Below are positions 28,334-36,963 of a DNA stretch of 64,000 bases, piece by piece. Position 1 is the first letter of the stretch. Each line of letters starts with the position of its first letter. The position numbers and the translations under genes were made by a program. Source of the stretch: Bacillus sp. EB106-08-02-XG196. Lineage in GTDB: Bacteria; Bacillota; Bacilli; Bacillales; Cytobacillaceae. The stretch covers positions 62,001 to 126,000 of the forward strand of contig NZ_JABWSY010000011.1 in the NCBI RefSeq assembly GCF_013396335.1. The letters are read 5' to 3'. Under the pieces are notes generated by a model. It had not been told where the DNA came from and made no database searches. It saw nothing but the letters and a program-made list of their open reading frames with translations.

Positions 28334-28901
28334 TGAGGATAGAAGCAATAAAATCCTCGTAGGTTTCTAAATGAACATCAGCTTCGATGTTTTGATTTTG
28401 AAAGGCAACTGTTTTAATCCCTAATTTTCTTGCCGGAAGTAAATCTAATTCCCTATCTCCAACTACCAAATCAATTTGATGATTTTTCAAGACATACTCA
28501 TAAGAAGAAGGATGAGGTTTTCTGTCAAATCCTTGTTCTTCAACGGAGACAATTTCTTTAAAGTAGCGGGTTAAGTGATATTTCTCCAGAAGATACATCG
28601 TAGATTCCATATCACGATGGGTCACAATAATATTGTTATCAGCAGCTGATAAAACTTCCTCTAAATGCTCAAAAGGCTTACTGTGTTCTTTTGAGTACTG
28701 TTTATCAATACGCTTATATTCTGCTCGTTTATCCTTGTCAATCCCATAATGTTTAAAGGCAGTTAAGGAATCAATCTTTAGCCATTTTAAAACTTCAACA
28801 GCTTCAAGGTCCTGCTGACTTAATTCTATAAAACCCTCAACCAGTGCTGGATATGTATCAAAAAGTGTTCCATCAAAATCCCATAATATATTCAATTTCA
28901 T
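28317..28901 (-). CDS. HAD family hydrolase, phosphoglycolate phosphatase-like
   Basis: The 194-aa protein has all HAD motifs: ILWDFDGTLFDT (nucleophile Asp), VTHRD (motif II, Thr) near residue 95, a Lys in FDRKPHPSSYEY (motif III) and VVGDRELDLLPARKLG (motif IV). A small helical cap lies between motifs I and II. Substrate unknown, probably a small phosphorylated metabolite. AGGAG precedes ATG 28901. The C-terminal codons lie inside the terminator stem. Confidence 0.85.
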   Translation of the reverse strand: MKLNILWDFDGTLFDTYPALVEGFIELSQQDLEAVEVLKWLKIDSLTAFKHYGIDKDKRAEYKRIDKQYSKEHSKPFEHLEEVLSAADNNIIVTHRDMESTMYLLEKYHLTRYFKEIVSVEEQGFDRKPHPSSYEYVLKNHQIDLVVGDRELDLLPARKLGIKTVAFQNQNIEADVHLETYEDFIASILKKKSL

Positions 28902-29122
28902 CCTTCACTCCTATCGTCTAATCCTAAGCACTTTCAAAAATATTACTGTATCATGATTTTATCGATAATTCCAATGTGACACCTAGGAGTGAATCGTTTT
29001 ATTCTATCTCTATTAAAATTTGATTAATTGCTTTAAAGATTTAAGAATTATGTGTAAGATTGATAAGTATAGAGAAAATTCAAAATACGATGAAGTAGTT
29101 CTTAAAGGGAAGTGTACATAAC

Positions 29123-29557
29123 ATGCTTAAAATCTGGAATATCGAGAAAATCATTGAAGATACATTAAATATGCACCATTTAGAGATAGACTATGAAATT
29201 AATAATAAACTACCTGTACCTATGAGTTACAACGTTTCAACAAATACGATTAAATTTAATTACCTTCAAGTTAACGGGTATATTAGCAAAATCAGAATGA
29301 AAGAGACAGATGAAAATCTTGTTAAAATAATTCTGTATCATGTAATTGGTTATTACTTGGATTTTAAGAAAAATAAACATGATCTTAGGACTCTCAAGTA
29401 TGGTGAAGACGATGAAATAGCAAAGTTAAAATCTCAAATAGAGATGAATGCTTGGATTTATGGGAGAAAATTGGTCCCGGAGGAGCTCTTACAGTCTTAT
29501 GATCAAGTAAGAGAATTAGATAAAGCGCTAATAAACGGTCAATTAACGAACATTTAA
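29123..29557 (+). CDS. Hypothetical protein, possible degenerate metalloprotease-like fold
   Basis: The 144-aa protein has no secure family. The segment LVKIILYHVIGYYLDFKKN near residue 75 resembles the HExGHxxD helix of small zinc peptidases, but the Glu and second His are replaced (HVIGYYLD), so catalysis is not expected. Residues INAWIYGRKLVP-like (MNAWIYGRKLVPEELL) follow, as in IrrE/ImmA-type proteins where an Glu-containing helix completes the site. The relation is an inference. AAGGGAAG lies upstream of ATG. Confidence 0.5.
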   Translation: MLKIWNIEKIIEDTLNMHHLEIDYEINNKLPVPMSYNVSTNTIKFNYLQVNGYISKIRMKETDENLVKIILYHVIGYYLDFKKNKHDLRTLKYGEDDEIAKLKSQIEMNAWIYGRKLVPEELLQSYDQVRELDKALINGQLTNI

Positions 29558-29614
29558 TAAATAACTACACTTAGAATAAATTGGAACATACAAGAAAAGA
29601 GGTGGTACTAAATA

Positions 29615-30571
29615 GTGGATCAGTTTCCAACGCTAACGAAAATCTCGGAGGACATTTATCAGCTTGTCGTTCGGTATCCGTTTGGTATGTATGAAATGAA
29701 CAGCTTCTTGTTTAAAGGAGAAAACGGCTTTACGATTGTTGATACTGGCAGTGAAGCAAAAGAATCTATCGATATTTGGGAGAAAATGTTAGCTTCGGGA
29801 ATGAAAATCGAGAAATTAGTCTTAACCCATGCCCATCCAGATCATATTGGACTAGCTAGATGGTTTCAAGAACATCATCATGTACCTGTCTTTATTTCAA
29901 GTTTAGGTAATAAAGAAATTCAGAGGAAACGAACTCATGATAACGAAAATTGGATTCTCAATTTTTTAAAGACACATGGTGGCCCTGAAATCCCTCGGAA
30001 TATGTGGAACTCAGAAGATGCTGCCTATGAATTTGAACCAGATGGACTTTTTGAAAACCAGCAAACTATCAAGCTGGGGAACCAAATGTATGAAACGATA
30101 TGGACGCCAGGGCATTCTTCGGATCATTTCTGTTTTTATAATCAAAATCAGCAGGTGATGATCACTGGGGACCATATTTTAGCGGGACTTTCTCCCATCA
30201 TTGCTCTTTGGTCAGAAAACGACCTAAATCCAATAAAAGATAATTTTGCCTCTTTGGAAAAATTAAAAGCTTATCCTGTCAAACTAGCACTCCCAGGTCA
30301 TGGGGAACTCATTTACAACTTGAATGATCGGATAGACGACATGATCACAGGTCACAAACATCGTTTGCATCAGATTTTACAATTTGTTAGGAATGAAGGA
30401 AAAACATCATGGCAAGTTTGTCAGGAAATATACGGAACTCTTAGTTCAACCAAATTTTTTGCTCCATTTTTGGCCACCATTACTCGACTCATTTACCTTG
30501 AAAAGAGTGGTGAGGTACATAGTGAGTTTAGGGACGGAAAATTGGTTTTTCGTTCCAATGTCAAAAAATGA
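29615..30571 (+). CDS. MBL fold metallo-hydrolase
   Basis: The 318-aa metallo-beta-lactamase fold protein has the zinc motif THAHPDHIG (HxHxDH, near residue 71), His in TPGHSSDHFCF, Asp in ITGDHILAGLSP and His in LPGHGELI. The C-terminal ~70 residues add a helical domain often seen in glyoxalase II-like or lactonase-like members. Specific substrate unknown. GTG start 29615 follows AAGAGGTGG. Confidence 0.87.
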   Translation: MDQFPTLTKISEDIYQLVVRYPFGMYEMNSFLFKGENGFTIVDTGSEAKESIDIWEKMLASGMKIEKLVLTHAHPDHIGLARWFQEHHHVPVFISSLGNKEIQRKRTHDNENWILNFLKTHGGPEIPRNMWNSEDAAYEFEPDGLFENQQTIKLGNQMYETIWTPGHSSDHFCFYNQNQQVMITGDHILAGLSPIIALWSENDLNPIKDNFASLEKLKAYPVKLALPGHGELIYNLNDRIDDMITGHKHRLHQILQFVRNEGKTSWQVCQEIYGTLSSTKFFAPFLATITRLIYLEKSGEVHSEFRDGKLVFRSNVKK

Positions 30572-30600
30572 TAAATGATTCGAAATGAACAGGTGCAAAG

Positions 30601-30651
30601 CCCTGCAAACAAGTAATTTAAATACTTGTTTTGTCAGGGATTTTTTAGTTG
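30601..30651 (+). terminator. Intrinsic terminator
   Basis: CCCTGCAAACAAGTA pairs with TACTTGTTTTGTCAGGG (one mismatch and one bulge), followed by six T. It ends the MBL gene and separates it from the TOMM locus. Confidence 0.8.
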
Positions 30652-30892
30652 CGGGAAAGAGTACAAATGTTCGATATATGAATTAAGGAGAGTGATCCAT
30701 TTAATTGCTCTCCTTTAATTTTAAGCACTTTCTCAATATAGGCTTTTGTAATAGTAGCAATACCCACCCATTGTACATATTTTGTTGGGAAAGGTTTTTA
30801 AAAACGCAGGGTATATATCTATTTTCAGGTTTGTTCTGTTCCCAATTCAAGTTGCTGCTGCCCTTGTTTAAATATATGAGGAGGTAATAAAA

Positions 30893-31219
30893 ATGAATGA
30901 TTTCCAAAGTCAACTCCAGGGGTTAAATCTTGGCGATTTCCAAGCGACCCAAGCAGTTCCTTATGACCAAACACAATACTATAGTGACCAGGATCGAATT
31001 TTCCTAGGTGTGGGTGGTTTTGGCCGATGTTCTAGCTGTTTTAGTTGCTTTAGCTGTTTTAACTGCTTTAATTGCTTCCACAATTGCTTTAATTGCTTCC
31101 ACAATTGCGGCGGACATCGCTGCCATAATTGCGGCGGTGGTCATCGCTGTGGAGGACATCGTTGTGGTGGCGGAGGCGGACATCGTTGTGGTGGCGGAGG
31201 CCATCGTTGCGGCGGTTGA
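30893..31219 (+). CDS. Heterocycloanthracin/sonorensin-type TOMM precursor peptide
   Basis: The 108-aa precursor has a leader of about 45 residues starting MNDFQSQLQGLNLGDFQ, as in the heterocycloanthracin family. The core then contains 15 Cys and 4 Ser. Its first part repeats C-F-[SN] (residues ~46-70, CSSCFSCFSCFNCF type); its second part repeats Gly-His-Arg-Cys-Gly (five HRC units). Cys, and perhaps Ser, next to small or aromatic residues are the expected sites of azole formation. Strong site GAGGAGG before ATG. Its own terminator at 31265 separates it from the maturase genes. Confidence 0.88.
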   Translation: MNDFQSQLQGLNLGDFQATQAVPYDQTQYYSDQDRIFLGVGGFGRCSSCFSCFSCFNCFNCFHNCFNCFHNCGGHRCHNCGGGHRCGGHRCGGGGGHRCGGGGHRCGG

Positions 31220-31264
31220 TCGTTTTAGGTTTATAACGAAAACTCCAGTTCCATTTGAAGAGGA

Positions 31265-31301
31265 GAAGAGTCCCTGCAATAGTTGTAGGGGCTCTTCTTT
31301 A
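31265..31301 (+). terminator. Terminator between precursor and maturase genes
   Basis: GAAGAGTCCCTGCAA pairs with TTGTAGGGGCTCTTC (one wobble), followed by TTT and mixed bases. The moderate U-run suggests partial read-through, giving excess precursor mRNA over enzymes. Confidence 0.7.
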
Positions 31302-31388
31302 CAACAATTAACATAAGGGACAAATTAAGTTACATAGGATGATAGTGATGATAAATATGAGAAAAAGCTTCGGCTAAGGAGGAGCGCA

Positions 31389-33308
31389 ATGACGAATATG
31401 AACCCTTCTATGCGTATGAAAGTGAAAAGGGACACGTTTTTTCTCCCTGATCCAAACAGTGGTGTGTTTTTTCGGAACAATGTAAGCTCGTTCCGTATGG
31501 AAGGCAGTATGATCGATCAATGGGTTGAAAAGCTGATCCCCATGTTTAATGGCGAATACACCTTGGAGTATTTGACAAACGGTTTGCCGGTGGCCTACCG
31601 AGATAGAGTGTTTGAAATTGCAGAAGCATTATATCGAAATGGGTTTGTTCGAGATGTGAGCCAAGACCGTCCGCATCAATTGAAGGAACAGGTTCTAAAA
31701 AAGTATGCCTCACAAATTGAATTTGTGGATAATTTGCTTGATTCGGGTGGGTTCCGTTTTCAGAACTATCGTCAAGCGAAAGTGTTAGCGGTAGGCTCTG
31801 GTCCTTTTTTTGTGTCGTTGGTTGCCTCATTACTTGATTCCGGATTGCCCAAATTCCAAACGTTGATTACTGACAGTGTTCAGACCAACAGACAACGGTT
31901 GAGCGAACTCGTGGCACACGCCCTTAAAACAGACGCCGATGTGGAGATAGAGGAGGTCACACTAAACAAGGATGGGGAAAGTTCTTGGGAGGAAATAGTG
32001 AAACCGTTTGATTATATTTTATATGTGGCAGAACAGTGTGATGTAGAGGAACTCCGACTTCTACATAGGGTTTGCAGGGAAGAGAAGAAAGTGTTTCTGC
32101 CTGCTATCTCTTTAGAGCAGGCAGGTTTAGCGGGTCCGTTCGTGCAACCAGACTCAGAGGCGTGCTGGGAGTCTGCATGGTGCCGTATTCACAAATCGGC
32201 TCTCTTCAAAGACCAGAAAATTTCAACATCCTCTGCTACACCCTTAGCAATGCTGGCGAATGTCATCGTATTTGAGTTGTTTAAAGACGTTACGGGTGTG
32301 AGCGAAAAGGAACAGAGGAATCAATTCTTTCTTCTAGATTTGGAAACGTTAGAAGGAAACTGGCATTCTTTTATGCCTCATCCGCTGGTGACAGGACAAA
32401 CATCTTCTAGATTGGTTGAAGATATAGATATGCGACTAGCACTAGAAACCGAAAGAGAAGATCAGGGTAAATTACTCCTTACCTTTAACCATTTGACATC
32501 TAAGGTATCCGGAATTTTTCACATTTGGGAGGAGGGTGATTTAAAGCAGCTGCCATTGGCTCAGTGCCGAGTTCAGCCAGTCAACCCATTGGCATATAGG
32601 CCAGCTGATCTATTGGGTGATATTGTCTGTACTGGCCTGACACATGAGGAGGCAAGAAGGGAAGCGGGTTTGTCGGGGATTGAAGCGTATGTATCACAAC
32701 TAGTCGGATCGCTCGATCTACCTCTGGAAGTGGAGGTGGGAACAGGTGAAACATTCTCGGAAAGTGTTTGCAGGGGATTGCAAAGATTCTTGGACGAGGA
32801 GTTGATCAAACAAAGCCTTGAAGAGGATTATTCCGTCTTCCCGGTGCAGTTAAGTACAGTAGAAGATGAACGCTGTCAGTATTATTTGCAGGCTCTGACG
32901 ACGTTGCGGGGAGCACCGACTATAGGAATTGGCGAGGAAGTGTTTGGATTCCCTGTTGTGTGGATTGGTACCAATGACGGATGGTACGGCAGTGTCGATT
33001 TGGATATCACAATGGCATTACGAAATGCGCTGCAACAGGCAATTTTCAATGTGCAAAATGAAGAGGAATTCGTTATGGCACGATCCTTGGAGGTTTCATC
33101 CATGATTCTGGATGAAAAAGTGCCGCTAAACATTGAAATTCCTGCCTGTGAAGAGAGAATACAATCCGAGAACTTTCTGAATGCTATGGAAATCTTAGGA
33201 CGGAACGGAAAGCAGTTGCTTGTATATGAACTAGAACTGGAACCTTTTTTGAAAGAGGGATTGGCAGGGATATTTGGGGTATTGGTTCAAGAGGAGGGAT
33301 TAACGTGA
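31389..33308 (+). CDS. Thiazole-containing bacteriocin maturation protein (ThiF/E1-like)
   Basis: The 639-aa protein matches the large maturation protein typical of heterocycloanthracin loci. Residues ~1-95 look like a RiPP-recognition winged helix (LPDPNSGVFFRNN, YRDRVFEIAEALYRNGFV). Residues ~130-260 form a Rossmann/E1-like domain (AKVLAVGSGPFFVSLVASLL, DYILYVAEQCD). The C-terminal half is specific to the family. It probably binds or presents the leader peptide. No zinc CxxC pair is seen, unlike the next protein. The stop overlaps the next start (GTGA), so the two are translationally coupled. AAGGAGGAG precedes ATG. Confidence 0.82.
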   Translation: MTNMNPSMRMKVKRDTFFLPDPNSGVFFRNNVSSFRMEGSMIDQWVEKLIPMFNGEYTLEYLTNGLPVAYRDRVFEIAEALYRNGFVRDVSQDRPHQLKEQVLKKYASQIEFVDNLLDSGGFRFQNYRQAKVLAVGSGPFFVSLVASLLDSGLPKFQTLITDSVQTNRQRLSELVAHALKTDADVEIEEVTLNKDGESSWEEIVKPFDYILYVAEQCDVEELRLLHRVCREEKKVFLPAISLEQAGLAGPFVQPDSEACWESAWCRIHKSALFKDQKISTSSATPLAMLANVIVFELFKDVTGVSEKEQRNQFFLLDLETLEGNWHSFMPHPLVTGQTSSRLVEDIDMRLALETEREDQGKLLLTFNHLTSKVSGIFHIWEEGDLKQLPLAQCRVQPVNPLAYRPADLLGDIVCTGLTHEEARREAGLSGIEAYVSQLVGSLDLPLEVEVGTGETFSESVCRGLQRFLDEELIKQSLEEDYSVFPVQLSTVEDERCQYYLQALTTLRGAPTIGIGEEVFGFPVVWIGTNDGWYGSVDLDITMALRNALQQAIFNVQNEEEFVMARSLEVSSMILDEKVPLNIEIPACEERIQSENFLNAMEILGRNGKQLLVYELELEPFLKEGLAGIFGVLVQEEGLT

Positions 33309-35251
33309 GTGCTGTCATGTTGGTTGTAGGAGAAGGGCTGCTGGCAGACCACATATGTAAGGGACTTTCATCACAATACTTGGTATTTCGCCAAACCAAT
33401 TTCGGGGCAATCGTACCCGGAAGGATTGATTTGGCCTTGGTTTTACATGATGCATGGAATCCCTCTGTTCATCAAAAAGCAGAAGAGGTGTTTCATCGAA
33501 CCAATACTCCCTGGCTGAGAGGTTTTGTTTCTTTTGGTGAGGGCGTAATAGGACCACTTGTTCGCCCGGGTACACCAGGGTGCTCTCAATGTACGGATAT
33601 GAGGCGTCTAATGACAGGCCACGACCGGAAAGAGATGTGGGAAATACAAAAAAGGTTGGAGTTAACAGGAGGAGTGCAGCAGGAAGCTTGGGCAACACGG
33701 ACGGTTCTTTTACACTTAGCCCACCTGGTCGCATCGGAGGTCCAAAGAATTGTCCACGGTGATCAGGCCCAATCTAAAGGAAAGGTATGTTTTATCAATC
33801 TGAAAACGTTGAAGAGTTCCTGGCACAGGTTTCTGCCCGTCCCATTGTGTAAGGTTTGTAGTCAATTACCTGAAGATTCACCAGCCATGGCTCGAATTTC
33901 TCTGCAGCAAAGTCCGAAGGTTACCAGCGACAGTTATCGCAGCCGTTCGTTAGATGACCTGAATGAGATTCTCGCTAATGACTATCTTGATCAACGAACA
34001 GGCCTTTTGAATGATAAAATGGTTAACCTCGTACACACATTTGCTGATGTAAGTGTCAATTTGCCTTTATTCGAGGGGGACGAACGGACAGCAGGTCGTA
34101 CCAATTCATTTGCGGTAAGTGAGTTAACGGCCATTTTAGAAGGGCTGGAGCGGTACTGTGGACTTGAGCCCCGTGGAAAACGGACAGTGGTTCACGACAG
34201 TTATAACAATTTGAAAAATCAAGCACTCAATCCGATTGAGGTTGGTGTACACGCAAAAGAAAAGTATGAGCGACCTGGTTTTCCATTTACAGAATTTGAT
34301 CCAGATCGCCAGATTGATTGGGTATGGGGATATTCGTTTTTGCAAGAGCGACCGATTCTGGTTCCAGAGCTACTTGCCTATTATAGCTTGGGCTGCGGTT
34401 CACGAGGCTTTGTCTATGAAACTTCCAATGGATGTGCACTGGGCGGAAGTCTAGAAGAGGCCATTCTCTACGGTATTTTAGAAGTAGTGGAACGTGATTC
34501 GTTCCTGATGACTTGGTATGCGCAGATGTCTCTCCCTCGTCTTGATCCAGCCTCCATTGAAGACCAAGAGCTTCAGTTAATGATAGAAAGGATGCGTGCA
34601 GTCGCGGAATATGATCTATATTTATATAACTCTACGATGGAGCATGGAATTCCAAGTATTTTGGCCATAGCGAAAAACAGAAAGGAAAAAGGGATGAATC
34701 TTATCTGTGCGGCCGGATCTCATTTGGACCCAGTACGGGCCGTGAAAACAGCGGTTCACGAGTTAGCTGGTATGATGTTGTCATTGGATGAGAAATTAGA
34801 GGCGAACCAGGAGGAGTATGTACGAATGCTGCATGATTCTTCCTTGGTGCAACAAATGGATGATCATGGAATGCTGTACGGTTTGCCACAAGCAGCAGAG
34901 CGCCTGCAGTTTTTGCTGGACGATCGTCGTCCATTTCGATCTTTTAATGAGGAATTCAAGTGGAAGTCTACACATTTAGATCTTACTGATGATCTTCAGG
35001 ATATGGTCCAGGTGTTTCGCCAATTAAATCTCGATGTCATTGTGGTTGACCAAACGACTCCGGAAACGGCTCGAAACGGACTGTATTGTGTAAAAGTGCT
35101 AATACCGGGGATGCTGCCGATGACATTCGGACATCACCTTACACGCGTAACAGGGCTGGAGAGGGTATTCAGGGTACCTATGGAACTTGGATATTCGCAA
35201 GAACCGCTAACCGCTGAACAGCTTAATCCGCATCCTCATCCGTTTCCATAA
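33305..35251 (+). CDS. TOMM leader-binding/YcaO cyclodehydratase (SagC-SagD fusion type)
   Basis: The 648-aa fusion has an N-terminal E1-like part (VVGEGLLADHICKGL, then zinc-type pairs CSQC near residue 97 and CKVC near residue 183). The C-terminal YcaO domain (about 225-648) has SELTAILEGLERYCG near residue 268 and GGSLEEAILYGILEVVERDSF near residue 380, the ATP/Mg-binding motifs. The protein ends PHPHPFP, the Pro-rich terminus conserved in azole-forming YcaO enzymes. It uses ATP to convert core Cys (Ser/Thr) into azolines. GTG start overlaps the previous stop by 4 bp. Confidence 0.9.
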   Translation: MSAVMLVVGEGLLADHICKGLSSQYLVFRQTNFGAIVPGRIDLALVLHDAWNPSVHQKAEEVFHRTNTPWLRGFVSFGEGVIGPLVRPGTPGCSQCTDMRRLMTGHDRKEMWEIQKRLELTGGVQQEAWATRTVLLHLAHLVASEVQRIVHGDQAQSKGKVCFINLKTLKSSWHRFLPVPLCKVCSQLPEDSPAMARISLQQSPKVTSDSYRSRSLDDLNEILANDYLDQRTGLLNDKMVNLVHTFADVSVNLPLFEGDERTAGRTNSFAVSELTAILEGLERYCGLEPRGKRTVVHDSYNNLKNQALNPIEVGVHAKEKYERPGFPFTEFDPDRQIDWVWGYSFLQERPILVPELLAYYSLGCGSRGFVYETSNGCALGGSLEEAILYGILEVVERDSFLMTWYAQMSLPRLDPASIEDQELQLMIERMRAVAEYDLYLYNSTMEHGIPSILAIAKNRKEKGMNLICAAGSHLDPVRAVKTAVHELAGMMLSLDEKLEANQEEYVRMLHDSSLVQQMDDHGMLYGLPQAAERLQFLLDDRRPFRSFNEEFKWKSTHLDLTDDLQDMVQVFRQLNLDVIVVDQTTPETARNGLYCVKVLIPGMLPMTFGHHLTRVTGLERVFRVPMELGYSQEPLTAEQLNPHPHPFP

Positions 35252-35275
35252 GCGCATCACTAGGAGGACCTGAGT

Positions 35276-36850
35276 ATGAGTCTAGATGAGTTTCTGCACA
35301 ATTTGCATTTTGACATTGAGAAGGCAAGCATTCCAAATTGGGAAGTGGATTGGGAGGATAAACCACTTCCTTTTAAGCTATACCGCGGATTACCTGTAGT
35401 CCCATTATCCCTAGAAGTACCACTGACACTTGAAGAACTGAAGCAACCCTTTATGCCTGACCTGCGTATAATCGGGGATTTTCTTTGGTATGTTTACGGC
35501 CTTACTCAAATTAGCCAATCTGTCTTTAGTTTGGATGCTACAGACCATTCAGACGTCATGCAATCGTACAGAAGGTTTGCTCCCTCGGGTGGAGCACTGT
35601 ATCCAAACGAATTATACGTTTATTTAAAAATCGAGGATTTGCCAATTGGGGTATATCATTACGATGTGGCACACCATCGCTTAGTATTGCTGCGGGAAGG
35701 AAATTTTGATTCCTATATTGCCAAGGCTCTTGGGAATCGATGTGACATTTCAGCATGTTTTGGAACGGTTTTTGTATCGACCATGTTTTGGAAAAACTTT
35801 TATAAATACAATAACTTTGCCTACCGACTGCAGGGATTGGATGCAGGTGTGTTGATGGGACAGTTGCTGGAAGTATCGAAACGGTTTGGCTTCGAAACGG
35901 GGGTATACTTCCAATTTCTAGATCGGGCCATGAATCATTTGCTTGGTTTATCTGAGAAGGAGGAGACCGTCTATTCGGTCATTCCCCTATCGGTTGAACC
36001 TACCATTTGGTCCGCTAGCGGGAGCGAAAAGGACAGAATAGTTTCTGCAGCGGGGTTGTGCAGTGAATTGACACAGATTCAACCAAACCACTTCGTCCGG
36101 TCACAGAGGGTTAAAGAGTACCCGATGTTAACGAAGTTAAATGAAGCATCCATGCTGAATTCTACAACTTTGTTTTCATTAATCGAGGCACAGGAGAATG
36201 GGAATTGTGAGGGCCAAGCGGTGGGTCTGCCACATGTGGAGAGGTTGTCGTATGATTTGGGATCTGTTTGTCGAAAGCGATTTTCTCCAGATATGGATTT
36301 CATTTTGGGAAAGGTAAGTCAACTCGAATTGGCAAATCTGTTACACGAGGCAACGCAGTCCTTTTTGTATCGAAATGATTTGGTTTCTGTGGATCAGAGG
36401 CACGAGCCACGTGTCTTGCTTAATGTCTGTTTGTATAATGTTGAAGGAATTCCTAATGGTGCGTACCACTATGACAGCACTGCTCATGCATTACATCTGG
36501 TTCAGCTTGGAGATCATCGACTCCTGCTGCAATCTGGTATGTCGTTAAATAATGTAAATTTGCTACAAGTACCACTGTGCCTGCATGTCACAGGAGTTAA
36601 GGATTACTATGCACCTACACTCGGATACAGAGGATACCGAATCCAACAAATGGAGGCAGGTATGCTCGTGCAACGATTACTATTATCGGCAGGAGCCAGT
36701 GGAATGGGAGGGCACCCGCTCCTCGGATATGATTCCAATATGTGTGATGAGCTTTACAAGATGGACTCACAAGGAAAAACCAGCTTAATCCAAATCCCAA
36801 TCGGTCCCTATCGACAACGCCCTTGGCTAATGGGAGGGTTAAATAGCTAG
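35276..36850 (+). CDS. SagB-type azoline dehydrogenase, two nitroreductase-like domains
   Basis: The 524-aa protein is an internal duplication of the SagB/nitroreductase domain. The first domain (about 60-240) keeps the FMN-contact motif RFAPSGGALYPNELYVYL near residue 98 and LQGLDAGVLMGQLLE. The second (about 335-510) retains GAYHYDSTAHALHLVQLG and YRIQQMEAGMLVQRLLL but lacks the PSGGALYP signature, so it may be structural. SagB enzymes oxidise azolines to azoles with FMN. AGGAGG lies upstream of ATG 35276. Last gene of the locus; no exporter or leader peptidase follows. Confidence 0.88.
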   Translation: MSLDEFLHNLHFDIEKASIPNWEVDWEDKPLPFKLYRGLPVVPLSLEVPLTLEELKQPFMPDLRIIGDFLWYVYGLTQISQSVFSLDATDHSDVMQSYRRFAPSGGALYPNELYVYLKIEDLPIGVYHYDVAHHRLVLLREGNFDSYIAKALGNRCDISACFGTVFVSTMFWKNFYKYNNFAYRLQGLDAGVLMGQLLEVSKRFGFETGVYFQFLDRAMNHLLGLSEKEETVYSVIPLSVEPTIWSASGSEKDRIVSAAGLCSELTQIQPNHFVRSQRVKEYPMLTKLNEASMLNSTTLFSLIEAQENGNCEGQAVGLPHVERLSYDLGSVCRKRFSPDMDFILGKVSQLELANLLHEATQSFLYRNDLVSVDQRHEPRVLLNVCLYNVEGIPNGAYHYDSTAHALHLVQLGDHRLLLQSGMSLNNVNLLQVPLCLHVTGVKDYYAPTLGYRGYRIQQMEAGMLVQRLLLSAGASGMGGHPLLGYDSNMCDELYKMDSQGKTSLIQIPIGPYRQRPWLMGGLNS

Positions 36851-36963
36851 TAGCTTTACTAATTCCAATGTCGGGATTATTCTTTAATTTAAGGATGTTG
36901 ATTATTGTTCCCTGGACTCTAAAGTAAAGTGAAATTTAAGAATCTTATAGAGGAGGTAAATAG

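Noticed and set aside
31004..31279. 91-aa minus-strand frame opposite the precursor
   Set aside because: Low-complexity Ala/Thr frame produced by the repeated codons; no start signal.
31008..31316. 102-aa frame overlapping the TOMM precursor
   Set aside because: It is a shifted reading of the Cys-repeat DNA, giving low-complexity Ala/Val text; the precursor frame has the strong ribosome binding site.
33315..33734. 139-aa minus-strand frame in the cyclodehydratase gene
   Set aside because: Antisense shadow; the plus-strand frame has clear E1-like and YcaO motifs.
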